Source: Ichthyophis bannanicus (Eukaryota; Chordata; Amphibia; Gymnophiona; Ichthyophiidae). From it: DNA of 64,000 nucleotides. Each line of letters begins with the position of its first letter. The first letter of the stretch is position 1. The position numbers and the translations under genes were made by a program. The notes beneath the pieces were generated by a model that worked only from the letters and a program-made list of their open reading frames with translations, was not told where the DNA came from and searched no databases. The stretch lies in assembly GCA_033557465.1 (NCBI GenBank), contig CM066031.1, positions 1,069,108,444-1,069,172,443 of the forward strand, in the 5' to 3' direction. Shown in pieces: positions 21,100 through 30,932 of the stretch.

Positions 21100-22535
21100 G
21101 TTATCTGTAAAGAATATTCATGAAATAGATGTTCATACATTGGATCCCCAATATATATGCCAATATTTCTCAAGCACATTTGTTGTGGCTATTCTGGAAA
21201 CCAAATGGTTTAGCTGTTACTTCAGGACAAGATGGAAGCCCACTCAGCTAGGATACAGTTGGAACTGCATAATTATGAATCAGTTTTCCATAGTGGTGTA
21301 CATGCGGTTGATATCCAAAACGTCATACCCTTTATCAATAATTCAATAAGCATGTGATTATTTGCTAAAATGTTCAAAATGCCTTCTTGTCTTTTAAAGC
21401 TGTATTTCAGGTTACTAAAAATGTTTGTATTTCTGAGTTGCGGTCACTCATATTCTGCTACTGCTTAATGTTTAGTTTATATGGCCAGTAAGAGGTGCCT
21501 CTCACCTCATTCTGACTTCTGGAAATTAGGGAAAGATTGATACCCCTTGCTTAGTTTACAGATTTCAGTACAACTTTCACCCTCAAAGATGTCTCTCCTC
21601 TGAACCACCGAAACATACATCATAATGTTCAGAAGGCAATTTTTTTTAAAGCTTTCCGCGCCATTTTTGAGCTCAGGGAAGAGTGACTTGTCCAAGGTTA
21701 AACAGTAAGATTGGGATAAGACAAGGGATCATTCTGTGCTCTAAACATTGAGCTACACCCTTCATTCAAGTTAGTTAAATCACTTGCCTTGAAATCGGTT
21801 AAATTCCAAAGGCTTATAATTGTGCATCAATTATAAATATAAGAAACAGTTCCACATTTGACTGACATGGAGTATAATTGCTGTTAGACGCACTAATTTA
21901 ATAGATTGTAAATCACTCATGCCTACACTTCCGGCAGCAGCCACTTGGAGAGTTGCACATTAAAGAATGCAATTAATGTATATTTCTAGATTAGAAAATG
22001 TAAATACTTCACTAGGCCTTCGTCACTTAAAATATAGATCTCATCTTACGCGCCGGAATGGTTCTAGACTGGAGGCTAGGGATTATTCAATGCAATCACA
22101 AACGGCATAATAGAAGAGCCACATATTACATATTACAACGCCGAGAAATGTATGTGTGCCGTCGAGTCAATGCTGACTCCTGAAATGTAGGCGATGTTTA
22201 TTAGGCAACTGAAATTTCCAATAGTTGAATTGCAGGGCTTAGCTTACCATATGGGTCTTAGAATGACAACTTCACTTACCAATTGCATGCTCCCTGCGTC
22301 CAAAGGACTCAAAAACCATCCTCCAGTTTAATTGCTGTCAACTTTGGGCGTTTGTTTAGCAGAATGGAAACAGTTAGCACAGTCGCTTAGAGTATATGCT
22401 CCCTCTCTTTTGATAGTCTTACTCCCGATTGTCCTTTCTTAGGTTTACAGTGCCCTGGGCATGGACGGTGGTGGGGCTTGGCAAACTTTCTAGCTCATTG
22501 CTTTGCCTTATACCCACTTGTTTCAGTCCGTTTAT
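21100..22535. other. Mostly unique sequence upstream of the candidate gene
   Basis: Apart from a short SINE/RTE-type 3' tail at 22155-22190 (minus strand, 'gtgccgtcgagtcaatgctgactcc') and a MIR-like scrap at 21675-21770, I see no repeats. Repeat density drops towards 22500. Confidence 0.45.
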
Positions 22536-22539
22536 CTGA

Positions 22540-22558
22540 CCACTAGGGGGTGTCAGGC
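22540..22558 (+). promoter_or_regulatory. CTCF-type binding motif
   Basis: 'ccactagggggtgtcaggc' matches the vertebrate CTCF core (CCASYAGRKGGCRS) at all but one position. It sits just upstream of the proposed leader exon, where CTCF sites commonly occur. Binding is inferred from the motif only. Confidence 0.6.
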
Positions 22559-22679
22559 GCTCGGCGCCCGAGTTGCTGCCTCCGGTTCCATGACGTTGGA
22601 ACCTGAGTGCTTCAGCACCAGGGACAGCTACGGAGAGCAGCGGCGAAATCCGTTCTTTAGGAGACCTTTTCTGAGCGTG

Positions 22680-22735
22680 CGTGTGTGTGTTGTGTGTGAG
22701 TGTGTGTGTGTGTTTGCGTGTGAGTGATAAGCATT
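22680..22735. repeat. (GT)n microsatellite
   Basis: Interrupted TG repeats within the proposed promoter/leader. Nearby are a T-rich tract (22808-22848) and a C20 run at 23166-23185. Confidence 0.9.
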
Positions 22736-22977
22736 CGCATCCTTCCTCCCTCCTTCCCTTCCCCTAGATCTGGGTACCTGGATTCTACTCTGGTTTAGTA
22801 AGTACCCTGCTTTTTCTTTTTTTCTTTTTTTTTTTTCTTTTTTTTTTTGTGCGTCTCCCGCCGCCTTTCTTTTCGGCATTGTTTTTGCTTCCAAGCTGTG
22901 GATCACCAACTGGATGTCGGGTTTCTTCTTATTTGTGTGTATGTGTGTTTGTTACCTCCTCGCTATCTCCACCTTAA

Positions 22978-23109
22978 ATGAATCCCCTCTTGGATGGCTA
23001 CTGCAGAGGAATGAGACGAGGACTTATCATCCAAGAGCAGACCGAAGTTAAAACCATGTCTGAGCCGGAGCTGTTAAATCGTGCTTGGCAGAAATACGAG
23101 AGGCACTGA
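22978..23109 (+). CDS. 43-codon ORF in the leader exon (possible upstream ORF or micropeptide)
   Basis: Runs from ATG at 22978 to TGA at 23107-23109. It begins MNPLLDGYCRGMRRG, includes QEQTEVKTMSEPELLNRAW and ends QKYERH. It is charged, mildly acidic in the middle, with no signal peptide or membrane segment. It lies wholly inside the proposed exon in low-repeat DNA, and its composition looks more protein-like than the random frames nearby. I cannot name it. It could be a regulatory upstream ORF, a micropeptide or chance. Confidence 0.3.
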   Translation: MNPLLDGYCRGMRRGLIIQEQTEVKTMSEPELLNRAWQKYERH

Positions 23110-23121
23110 CACGATTCATTG

Positions 23122-23930
23122 GTATGTAAATATACATTTTATTTTCTCTGTATTTTTGCGTCTAACCCCCCCCCCCCCCCCCCCCGTACACATACACCTT
23201 TTGCATGCGATTCAATGAAGACAAAATGATCAGTAGGATTCAGTGCAGCTTTAAACGCACAGATTCGGTGAATAAGATCGGAATCAGAAATGTAACAAGT
23301 TCTAAACGGAACTGCTGGACGGGCTCAAAAGTAGGGGGCAAAGATGTGATGAATGTTCTGTATTGGTGGGGAGGGAGGCAGAGTAAGGTTTTCGGCCAAG
23401 GATCGGGAAATGGGCAAAATCCGGCATGCTGCAGGTGAAAGCGACAACCAGTTGTCAGAAAATGGCACCACTCTTCTTGCCTTCCTCGCTCTTTAAAAAT
23501 GCCAGATATTGCGAGAGTGTCGTGCTTTTGTGAATGCAGAGAAATGGCAGGGGGCGAGTACGTTCAGGGTAATAATAGATGCACACACATAATCGGCAAT
23601 TAGAGTTTCTAGGTAGCCCGGCATAGGGAATACGTATGGATGCGTTTGCGTTAAGGTGGCGCTTGGAGAAGACGTTTCTTTCCCTCTTCTCCTGGATACA
23701 AGACTATGGAACGATACAGGATTTTGTGCCTCATAACTATGCAAATGTTGCCGATGCTAGCCAAAGGTTTATTTTAATTATTGATCGACTGACTCCCCCT
23801 CCCCGCCAGCGGCGTGCTATTATTCTCTTATGCAGTATGCTTGGACAATACGTTTTCAGATGTATATACGCGTTTTCCTCTGCCATTTATGTGAACTCTA
23901 ACCAAATGCTGATTCCCCTTTCTTCTTCAG
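23122..23930 (+). other. Candidate GT-AG intron, 809 bp
   Basis: Donor GTATGT at 23122. The 3' side has a branch-point-like 'ctctaac' (23896-23902), a pyrimidine tract 'ttcccctttcttcttcag' and an AG at 23929-23930. The spacing of branch point to AG, about 28 bases, is typical. Confidence 0.5.
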
Positions 23931-24335
23931 AAGGAGAGCAATCATGTTGCAGATAGGAACATAACCGTGAGACCCTGTTGCCTGAAACAAATAAATAAGC
24001 CACAGACAGTCATAACACCTGCAAGCTCCGCGAAAGCTCCGACCGTCAAACTTCAGAAAAATTCAAGGAATTACTGGCTTGGGAGGCTTCAAAATCATCT
24101 CATGTCATCTTGCTCCCGTGATACTACTTCGTTTTATATCCTCTTTTGTTTATTGATACCACACCAGAAGACATTTCCAAGAAATAATTGCCTACCAGAG
24201 AAGGATTCTCCTTTCTTTTTGAATTTTTTGTCATCCTTCTATGTGGATATGCAAGGAAGAACGGAGAAGTGGATATCCCGAACATGCTCCCTCCCTTAAC
24301 CCATCAGTCTAAAGGATCTGCTTCTCAAATCCAAG
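23931..24335 (+). other. Candidate second leader exon
   Basis: Starts directly after the acceptor at 23930 and ends before donor GTAGGA at 24336. All early ATG frames are short and closed. The only ATG frame open through the donor starts at 24284 (MLPPLTHQSKGSASQIQ), with A at -3. The exon may therefore be entirely untranslated or may carry the first 17 codons of the protein. If so, the rest of the gene lies downstream of this window, because no further plus-strand exon is apparent among the transposons. Confidence 0.45.
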
Positions 24336-25640
24336 GTAGGACCAGTAAGCAAATGAGGGTGGGGAGAGAAAATTATCGATTCTTAATATAAGGACAGAAT
24401 TGTTGCTGAGTTTATACTAGACAAGTTTCACTGTTAAACTTGATCTGCCAAAGTTCAAAAGCATTCGGCAGGGGGGCTGTGGATATTTCAGTCCTTCACC
24501 AAGCCTGGCCAAGAAGGAGCAGGGCAATGTGGAGATCCGGTTTATAGCTGCGTAAAAATGTGTTAGAGCTCTGCCGCGGTGTGTCTCAGACTATGTGGTG
24601 ATATTATTTCCACAATATGAAAAGCTAGAGGGCTAAATGTAATAAAAGGTTTCCCTTCTACTCATTCTGTGCATATGGGAGTAACGCTTAGTCCATCAGG
24701 CCCTTCATTTAAAATGTGGGTAGACCTCTTTTGAATTCATATGTTGGAATAATTTCTGTAATCGTCTTTTTAAGGGGGGAGGATAGTGGTATATTTTAGG
24801 ATGAGTGTTTGAGAATCTGTGAGGGAGGAGATGTTTTGGGCATTTTTGGAGATGTAATGTGAAAATATGGAGGATACATTTTAAGGATAAGTTGGGAATT
24901 CTTTGATGCTTTTGAGACTAGTTGAATATATATGCGCCCATAGGTTGGCAGATACCTGTAGAATATAAGGGAACGTGAATGTGCTTGTGGCAGGCTTGGG
25001 GGATATATTTTCAAGCTATGCCCATCGATATCATTTACTGCAGACATACCCTGTTCTGGTTCACTTTCTGCACTGCAGGGGGAGAGGCAATAGCTAAGCG
25101 TCCCAGGGCCTCAGGATGTCTAGAGGACCCATGATCTTTATGGTGGGTTGGGCTAGAGACCAGGTGTCAGTCTTCAGAAATCATTAGACAGAGCCAAGCA
25201 GTTTCCTGTCTGGTTGCATCAAGAGAAGATCTATTTTTAATCTCTCAGTGAAGCAAAGTCTTAAAGTAAACTTCAATGATCCCTTTTGGAGACATATTTG
25301 ACATGCATCTGGATTCTTGTATACATGCAAATATTATTCAGATAGATTATTACTTCTCAAATGGCTTTTGCTGAAAGTATTTAGTTCCTTTATCTGTACA
25401 TATACAGTGTTACAACAGCTACAGATAGTGATACGTGTACACATAGCCTCTTAATAAACCTGAAACGTTTTTTTTAGAAATACTAGCTCTAACTGGTTAG
25501 AGCACACAAAACATATTAAAATGTTTGTAAATCTGCTTTCAGTGCTACAGCCCCTTCTAATGTATGCTAGAAATAGTTTGCCTGGAAGTGGGCATGTAAA
25601 AGGGGTGGGGAGAGTAGCCTAAATTGACTGAGAGTGTGCC
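24336..25640. other. Putative intron sequence, no elements seen
   Basis: Low repeat content, no coding frame with recognisable motifs. 25000-25640 includes AT-rich DNA without element ends that I can define. Confidence 0.4.
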
Positions 25641-25646
25641 CTGAAA

Positions 25647-26195
25647 CAGTGCTTCTGAACCTTCTCCTGGAAACGTTTCTAACCCATCGGGTTTCGGGAT
25701 AAGCACAATAAAAATGAATGAGCTGGAAGTGCACACAGTGAGCCTCTAAGGGGCATGTTTACTAGAGGCAATGCTGTTAGCATGAGTTCTTAGCCACAAA
25801 GTGAGCATAGAGGCCCGTACTAACCTTTTGGGGGGCCTGAGCACCCATCCCCTGCCACTGGTAACATGCTGCACCACACTAACTGGTGCACAGGTGCACT
25901 TATGTCACCCTTTGAGGTGGTCTTAAGTGCATCCGCACTAACAGCAACATTTGTAGTCAACGCATGCCCATAATGCCTGCACCAATCACAGTGCACCGTC
26001 AACACCCGAGTTACACCCCTCATTCACCCAGTCCTCGTCCAATCATGTACTAACTGGTTAGCATGGGATTTTTACCATGGAGCCCAGTACTAATAGTAAC
26101 GGTTAGCAAAATTTAGTAAGCATGCCCCCCAGTGTATGCAAAGTTCTCATGCATTTCCATTATTGTAATCCTGAAGTCTCAACTGGCGAGAGAGT
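25647..26195. mobile_element. hAT MITE split by a nested MITE
   Basis: The left part (25647-25749) starts 'cagtgcttctgaacc' and carries the hAT family's 'gataagcacaataaaaatgaatga' block. The right part (26128-26195) carries 'gtatgcaaagttctcatgca' and 'gtctcaactggcgag'. Between them (25750-26127) lies another element whose inverted ends read 'ggggcatgtttact' and 'agtaagcatgcccc'. The nested family has relatives at 28551 and 36770. Confidence 0.6.
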
Positions 26196-26199
26196 TCAG

Positions 26200-27015
26200 A
26201 AGGACCGCCCTTAAGTATCAGAAGGAATATCCCAACACATTCTGAGGTTCTGGTTCTGGTTCGTTCATGCATGGTAGCCGAACATCCCTTACAATGCCGG
26301 GCAATACGTTGCATAGCCCTTGAAGCAAAGCTGTACCACTGCTGTGAGAGGAATGAGTTGGCACTTCGTGGTGGGGAGGGAAACGTTAGCAAAAGCTGGA
26401 GTCGGAACAATGGGTTCAGATGCATACGGGGTGGGGGAATGAATTGGAGAAAATCGGAGCAGTCTTGCTACTCAGCAATGGCTTTCCTTTATTTTAGAGA
26501 TGAAACGCCGTCTTGAAGTTGGCCATTGTACTGTAGTTTTGACTCACTGCTGAACTGTGTACTCTTTTCTCGGCCATCTTTCTATCTCTGGCTAATACTA
26601 CTTTAAGAGAACCAAGTGTTTCTAGGTGACTTGTATCTCACAGTAATCTCATTACTAAGAAATTCTTATTTACAGAGGCTCCTAGCTAGTTCTTGTACAC
26701 AGGTGAGACAAATAGGCCGCATTTAATATATATGAGATAGAGAGCGCGCGAGAGAGAAATCTAGTTTGTTTCTGGTGCTTTCGAAAATTTTAAAAAAGGC
26801 TTAGGTAATAATTTAAAATCGTTTTACCATATGACTGGAAATAGAAATGACATCATTTTGAAAGATAAATTCTTATAGTTTTCAAATTTAAGAGGAATGC
26901 CATATATCATTGAAAGTGAAATATTCCTAACAGAAGGCTAATGAGAGCCCCTGAAGCCACCTTGCTTTCTGACCTGAACACTCCCCTCCTTCACTAAATT
27001 CACACACACACAACC
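26200..27015. other. No recognisable gene or element
   Basis: Includes a short GA/GC simple repeat at 26736-26757. Nothing else can be supported. Confidence 0.4.
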
Positions 27016-27019
27016 ACTC

Positions 27020-27803
27020 CTCGCTCCAGAACACTTCCGTACAGTCTGTCAAGCACTGATAACCCCAATACTGGACTTCTGCAATCCGATATACCTCGGA
27101 CTACCAAAACAAGCTCTCAAACCACTACAGCTGGCACAAAACACTGCAGCTCGAATCATATCCGGAGCCGCAAGGCAGGAGCACATCACACCTACACTAA
27201 AGGACTTACACTGGCTCCCAATCATTGCTCGCATCAGATACAAGACTATCATAAACCTATTTAAGATAAAAGAACACACATCAGCCAACAGCCTCCACCT
27301 GCTCATACAACCGGAAACCAGCGCACGTCCCAGAAGAAGTCAAACACGCACCCGAGTCAGCACCCCAAATGAGTACAAGCACACACGCAAGGACACAACA
27401 GACAGAGCTCTCTCCATGGCTGCTCCAACAATATGGAACAATCTACCGGACGATCTAAGGGCAACTCCAGACCTCAAAGACTTCAGAAAACAACTGAAAA
27501 CCATGCTGTTCATAGAGCACTATGGTCACATCACATAACCTAAGAGAATGGATAACAGCACTCCAATCCTCCCAAACAACTGAATATATATAAATATGAT
27601 TCTAGCACCACTGTAAATAGCCCACCCTGTATATAGCTCAAACAAATCAAGCACCCAACACATCCCTCACACAACTAAGTTTTATCCTCACTGCATGTAC
27701 AACACACACACTTTACCTGATTGCTTGCTGTGATACCACCCTGATTATTAAGATAAGGCGGTTTAGAAATACTGTTAAATAAATAAATAAATAAATAAAT
27801 AAA
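27020..27803 (+). mobile_element. L2-like LINE 3' fragment with long ATG-less open frame
   Basis: A stop-free frame of 160 codons runs from 27056 to the TAA at 27536-27538. It reads 'LITPILDFCNPIYLGLPKQA', 'LAQNTAARIISGAARQEHIT', 'LKDLHWLPIIARIRYKT' and 'LSMAAPTIWNNLPDDLRA', which is the C-terminal region of L2/Crack-type reverse transcriptases, downstream of the YADD motif. There is no internal ATG near its start because the copy is 5' truncated. The 3' end is 'ataaggcggtttagaaatac' plus an (AAAT)n tail. The intact frame suggests a fairly young insertion. Confidence 0.8.
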
Positions 27804-28545
27804 CATCTTAACTTCTTACCATGCGGAGACAAGATCTCCACAGAGACTAATCAATATACGTAGTTTTGCCAGACCTTTATTATCCAGGCAGCCGTGAATC
27901 CCCTCCTCTCACTTTTGGTATTATAACCAGAACATCTCCCACTCTCTATTCTTTAAACACTGCAGAGACCAAGGAACACATGTAGTTCCTGTCTTCTGCC
28001 AACTAGCAGGCTACAAGTACACCCCCTCTCCTGCTGTCTCTCGTAGACCTTTGCCAGACCATGCTGTAAGGAAGTGGGAAGATCTCAGCTGTGTACTGAT
28101 CTCAGATTTGTTCAGGGTCTCATGGGTTGATATTTCTGCCCCCTCATCTCCCAGTCAGCCTTTAAAATAAATATCTATGCTGTGCCACTCGCCTACAACA
28201 TTTACGACGGATCAGCTACAGAACTGGAATTAATATTTTGATCCCCATAGGGAGGACTGAAGGGTAAGAGCACGGATCCTTCCCAGAGGTCCCAACCAGG
28301 AGCAGGGGTGTTGAGCAGGAGTAACATACTGGTGCCTCTTTGAAGTGACACTGGTGGACAGTCCTATAGTAAGTGGGAGAAGGCTCCTTTTTGGCCTGGA
28401 TACTTGGCACCTTCAATCTTTGGCACCCTAGGCCAAATGTTGCCTATGGTTATATATGTTTATGAATCAGGAGACATGGAGGCGGAATGTAAACAAAAGG
28501 CAGGTGATTCCAGGGACTGTGCTTGCTATAGAGAGAAGACAGAAG
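27804..28545. other. No recognisable gene or element
   Basis: Mixed-composition DNA with no long frame and no evident repeat boundaries. Confidence 0.4.
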
Positions 28546-28550
28546 GGCAT

Positions 28551-28655
28551 GTTTAATGCATGCTAAGTGCTGCTGGAAACATGAAAGGAAATGGGCATAG
28601 TGGCACTTCACGCAAGTTAACATCACTAATGTGTATTAACGTTCAATAAACATGC
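28551..28655. mobile_element. Short MITE of the 'ggggcatgttta' family
   Basis: The ends 'gggcatgtttaatgc' and 'caataaacatgcccc' are inverted repeats about 105 bp apart. This is the same end type as the nested element at 25750-26127. Confidence 0.6.
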
Positions 28656-28659
28656 CCCA

Positions 28660-29100
28660 GAAAGCTGTGCACTCCGAAAACAAAACAATATTGGCAGAGA
28701 TAATTTGTAGGAGACAGTCCTCATTTAATTTTCTCTTAGAAAAGTTTAAAAAAAACATTCCACAATATTTTGACAAAGGTGGGAAAAGACTTTCCTGAGT
28801 CCCTTGACACGTTTTAGAAGTGGGTCCTCAAAGCCCCTGTGTTCAGCACTTATCCACGTTCAGTGTCTGACTCCGATCTGGGCCCATAAGTTATAATAAA
28901 ACTGTTGGTCAATTATTAATCATATTTAAACATGCATGTTCACAAATTATAATAATTTAAATGTTTAAATATAAGTATCAATATAAAAATTTAAAATGGC
29001 ACATACTGGGGCATATCTACTAAAGCGCAGAAAGGGCTTTTGCTTATGTACAAATGCTGTGCAGTAGCTGCAAAAAACGTGTGATATCAGCAGAGGAGGC
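28660..29100. other. AT-rich spacer
   Basis: Contains only a 'gggcatatctactaaagcgc' scrap (29009-29030) resembling MITE ends. No gene seen. Confidence 0.4.
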
Positions 29101-29104
29101 ATCC

Positions 29105-29400
29105 AGCACCAGTCCTGCAGATACCACCAGGTCCCGCAATACCATTAGGTGGCCACTCAGCACAGCCACTGAACTGCAACACAGGGCTTACTAATACACT
29201 CTGGTGCAACGTTATGGTTCCTTCTCTTGCTATGTGCTGTTTCTGCCCCTCTTTGACATAATTGAAAGCAGCATCAGAGGAGGGAGGAAACGGCACATAG
29301 CAAGGGAAGAAAACTGCGATGCAGTGTCAGATTGTATTAGTAAGTGCTGTATCACAGTTTGGGGGCTATTGCTACTGCTGCAGGACCTGGAGCGGGAAGA
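29105..29400. mobile_element. Foldback (palindromic) element
   Basis: 'cttgctatgtgctgtttctgcccctc' (from 29225) is complementary, with few mismatches, to 'gagggaggaaacggcacatagcaag' (to about 29302). Complementarity continues outward: 'gcttactaatacactctggtgcaacg' pairs with the 29320-29345 block, and 'cagtcctgcag' with 'ctgcaggacctgg' near 29380. The whole can fold into one long imperfect hairpin. Non-coding. Confidence 0.7.
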
Positions 29401-29892
29401 CAGCTGTGGCAACGGGGATTGGGGATCACAAGAAGGGCTGCAGGATGGAGGGCCCACCTAGGGCACCTCCAATCCTTGTACCAGCCCTGGATACCATGCA
29501 GGGCTTGCACTTACTGCGGTGTCCCACAATCCCTGCATCAGCAGCTAATGTGGGTAGTCCTGTGCTACCTGCTCATCCTGGGCAGAAGTGCCACCCATGG
29601 GATATCCACCTCCAGCCCCTCCTAGGCTCAGCGCCTCTGTCTACAGAGTACCAGTGCCTCAGATCTGCCGATCCAGGGCACCGGCACCAGTAGCAATCGT
29701 TCTCCCTCCCTCTTTCAACAACTCCTCCGTACAGCTGCTAACCCCATAGTGCAGCTGTCCAGAGGAACATCTCAGGGCACTTCCCTTTGCCCCTCCAATG
29801 TACAAACCAAATGTCTAGCTAGACAGTCAGGAAATCTGTAACTGCCCCCCCCCCTTCCACCATTATATAAAGATGCATGGCTATCCATCCCA

Positions 29893-30172
29893 CCCTCTCC
29901 AGCCCTTATCTTGACTATCCCCAGTGGTCTAGTGTTGCAGGGGCAGGAGCAATCCTCTCTACTCCTGTCCCAATGCCATTACTATCTAAAAGGACACTGG
30001 TCACGTGGTGCTGCTCCCTAGTGAGAAGATGTTTTCTTGCTAGGGGGCAGCACTGTGAGGCAGACACCATTTTAGATAGCAATGGTGTCAGGAGCAGGGA
30101 CAGGGAGGATCACTCCTGTCCCCCTGTGGCGCTAGACCACCATGAATAGTCAAGGTAAGGGCTGGGGGAGTG
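29893..30172. mobile_element. Second foldback element
   Basis: The left arm begins 'ctctccagcccttatcttgactat', and the right arm ends with its near complement ('atagtcaaggtaagggctgggggag'). Further inside, 'gccattactatctaaaa' pairs with 'ttttagatagcaatggtgtc', and 'ccctagtgag' faces 'ttgctaggggg' around a short centre near 30035. Arm identity is clearly below 100%. It is a different sequence from the 29105 element. Confidence 0.75.
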
Positions 30173-30932
30173 CGGTAGGTAGGGGGATTCCTGACTGGCT
30201 AGCTTGGCATCTTTTTTAAATGATGGAATGGGAGTTTAGAGTTTTCCCGACTAGTTAGCCAGGCATTTGATTTGTACATTGGAAGGGCAAAAGGAGTTCC
30301 GCAAGTGCTCCCCCTAGATGGCAGTACTACAGGGTTGACTGCTGTCTGGTGGGGACTGCTGAAGAATAAAGGGAGGGAGAATGATTGCTACTGGTGCCTA
30401 TGCCCTGGATTGGTAGAGCCAAGGCACAAGTACCCATTTACAAGGGGGAGGGGCAGAGGGCGCATAAAGAGAAGATTGGACTGGTGCAGCTTCACAGCCA
30501 CGAGAGCTTTCTGGTTAAATTTGGAACCCAGCAGAGAGCTTGTAGTTTAAATCTCATAATAAGTTAGAGACTAGCAGCAGCAAAGAGCTATAATTTAAAT
30601 CAAATCAGAATATAGCTTACCTCAGCAGCACAAGACAGGGTACTGTGTAGCAGCCCTCTTTTAATAAGTGTTATTTCCCTCCCTCCCCAACACCAACCCA
30701 CCCCTGGGATAATCGTAGCTTTATAGGTACTTACACATCTTAAAAGACAGGAGGTGCTCTCAGGTGAAGCTCGTTACCCAAATCAGTCATATACTAAGGA
30801 CCTGAGATTAATTAAGCTTCAGGTGAACAAGGTATATTAAACGTATTAGGTACAGTTTTATTAGTATAAATATCCATAGCAACCCTTAGCAAGTAAAGAA
30901 CTTAAAGATCTAAACACAAACTTAAAACTAAG

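Larger units (their letters stand above)
22600..23121 (+). other. Candidate first leader exon of an unidentified host gene
   Basis: The sequence is unique here and CpG-richer than the surroundings, and it closes at a strong donor: exon base G at 23121 followed by GTATGT. The upstream limit is not defined; 22600 is a nominal start after the CTCF motif. A second possible donor (GTAAGT at 22800) with a weak acceptor near 22896 could split this into two exons. A 43-codon ATG frame (22978-23109) ends 12 bases before the donor. It fits a 5' untranslated exon with an upstream ORF. I do not recognise the gene. Confidence 0.45.

Noticed and set aside
22800..22896. Extra 97-bp intron inside the first leader exon
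   Set aside because: The GTAAGT donor is good but the acceptor context and very short length are weak. Kept only as an alternative.
24188..24391. 67-codon ORF with a hydrophobic start, possible signal peptide
   Set aside because: It opens with a non-ATG codon and crosses the proposed splice donor, so the reading is not supported as is.
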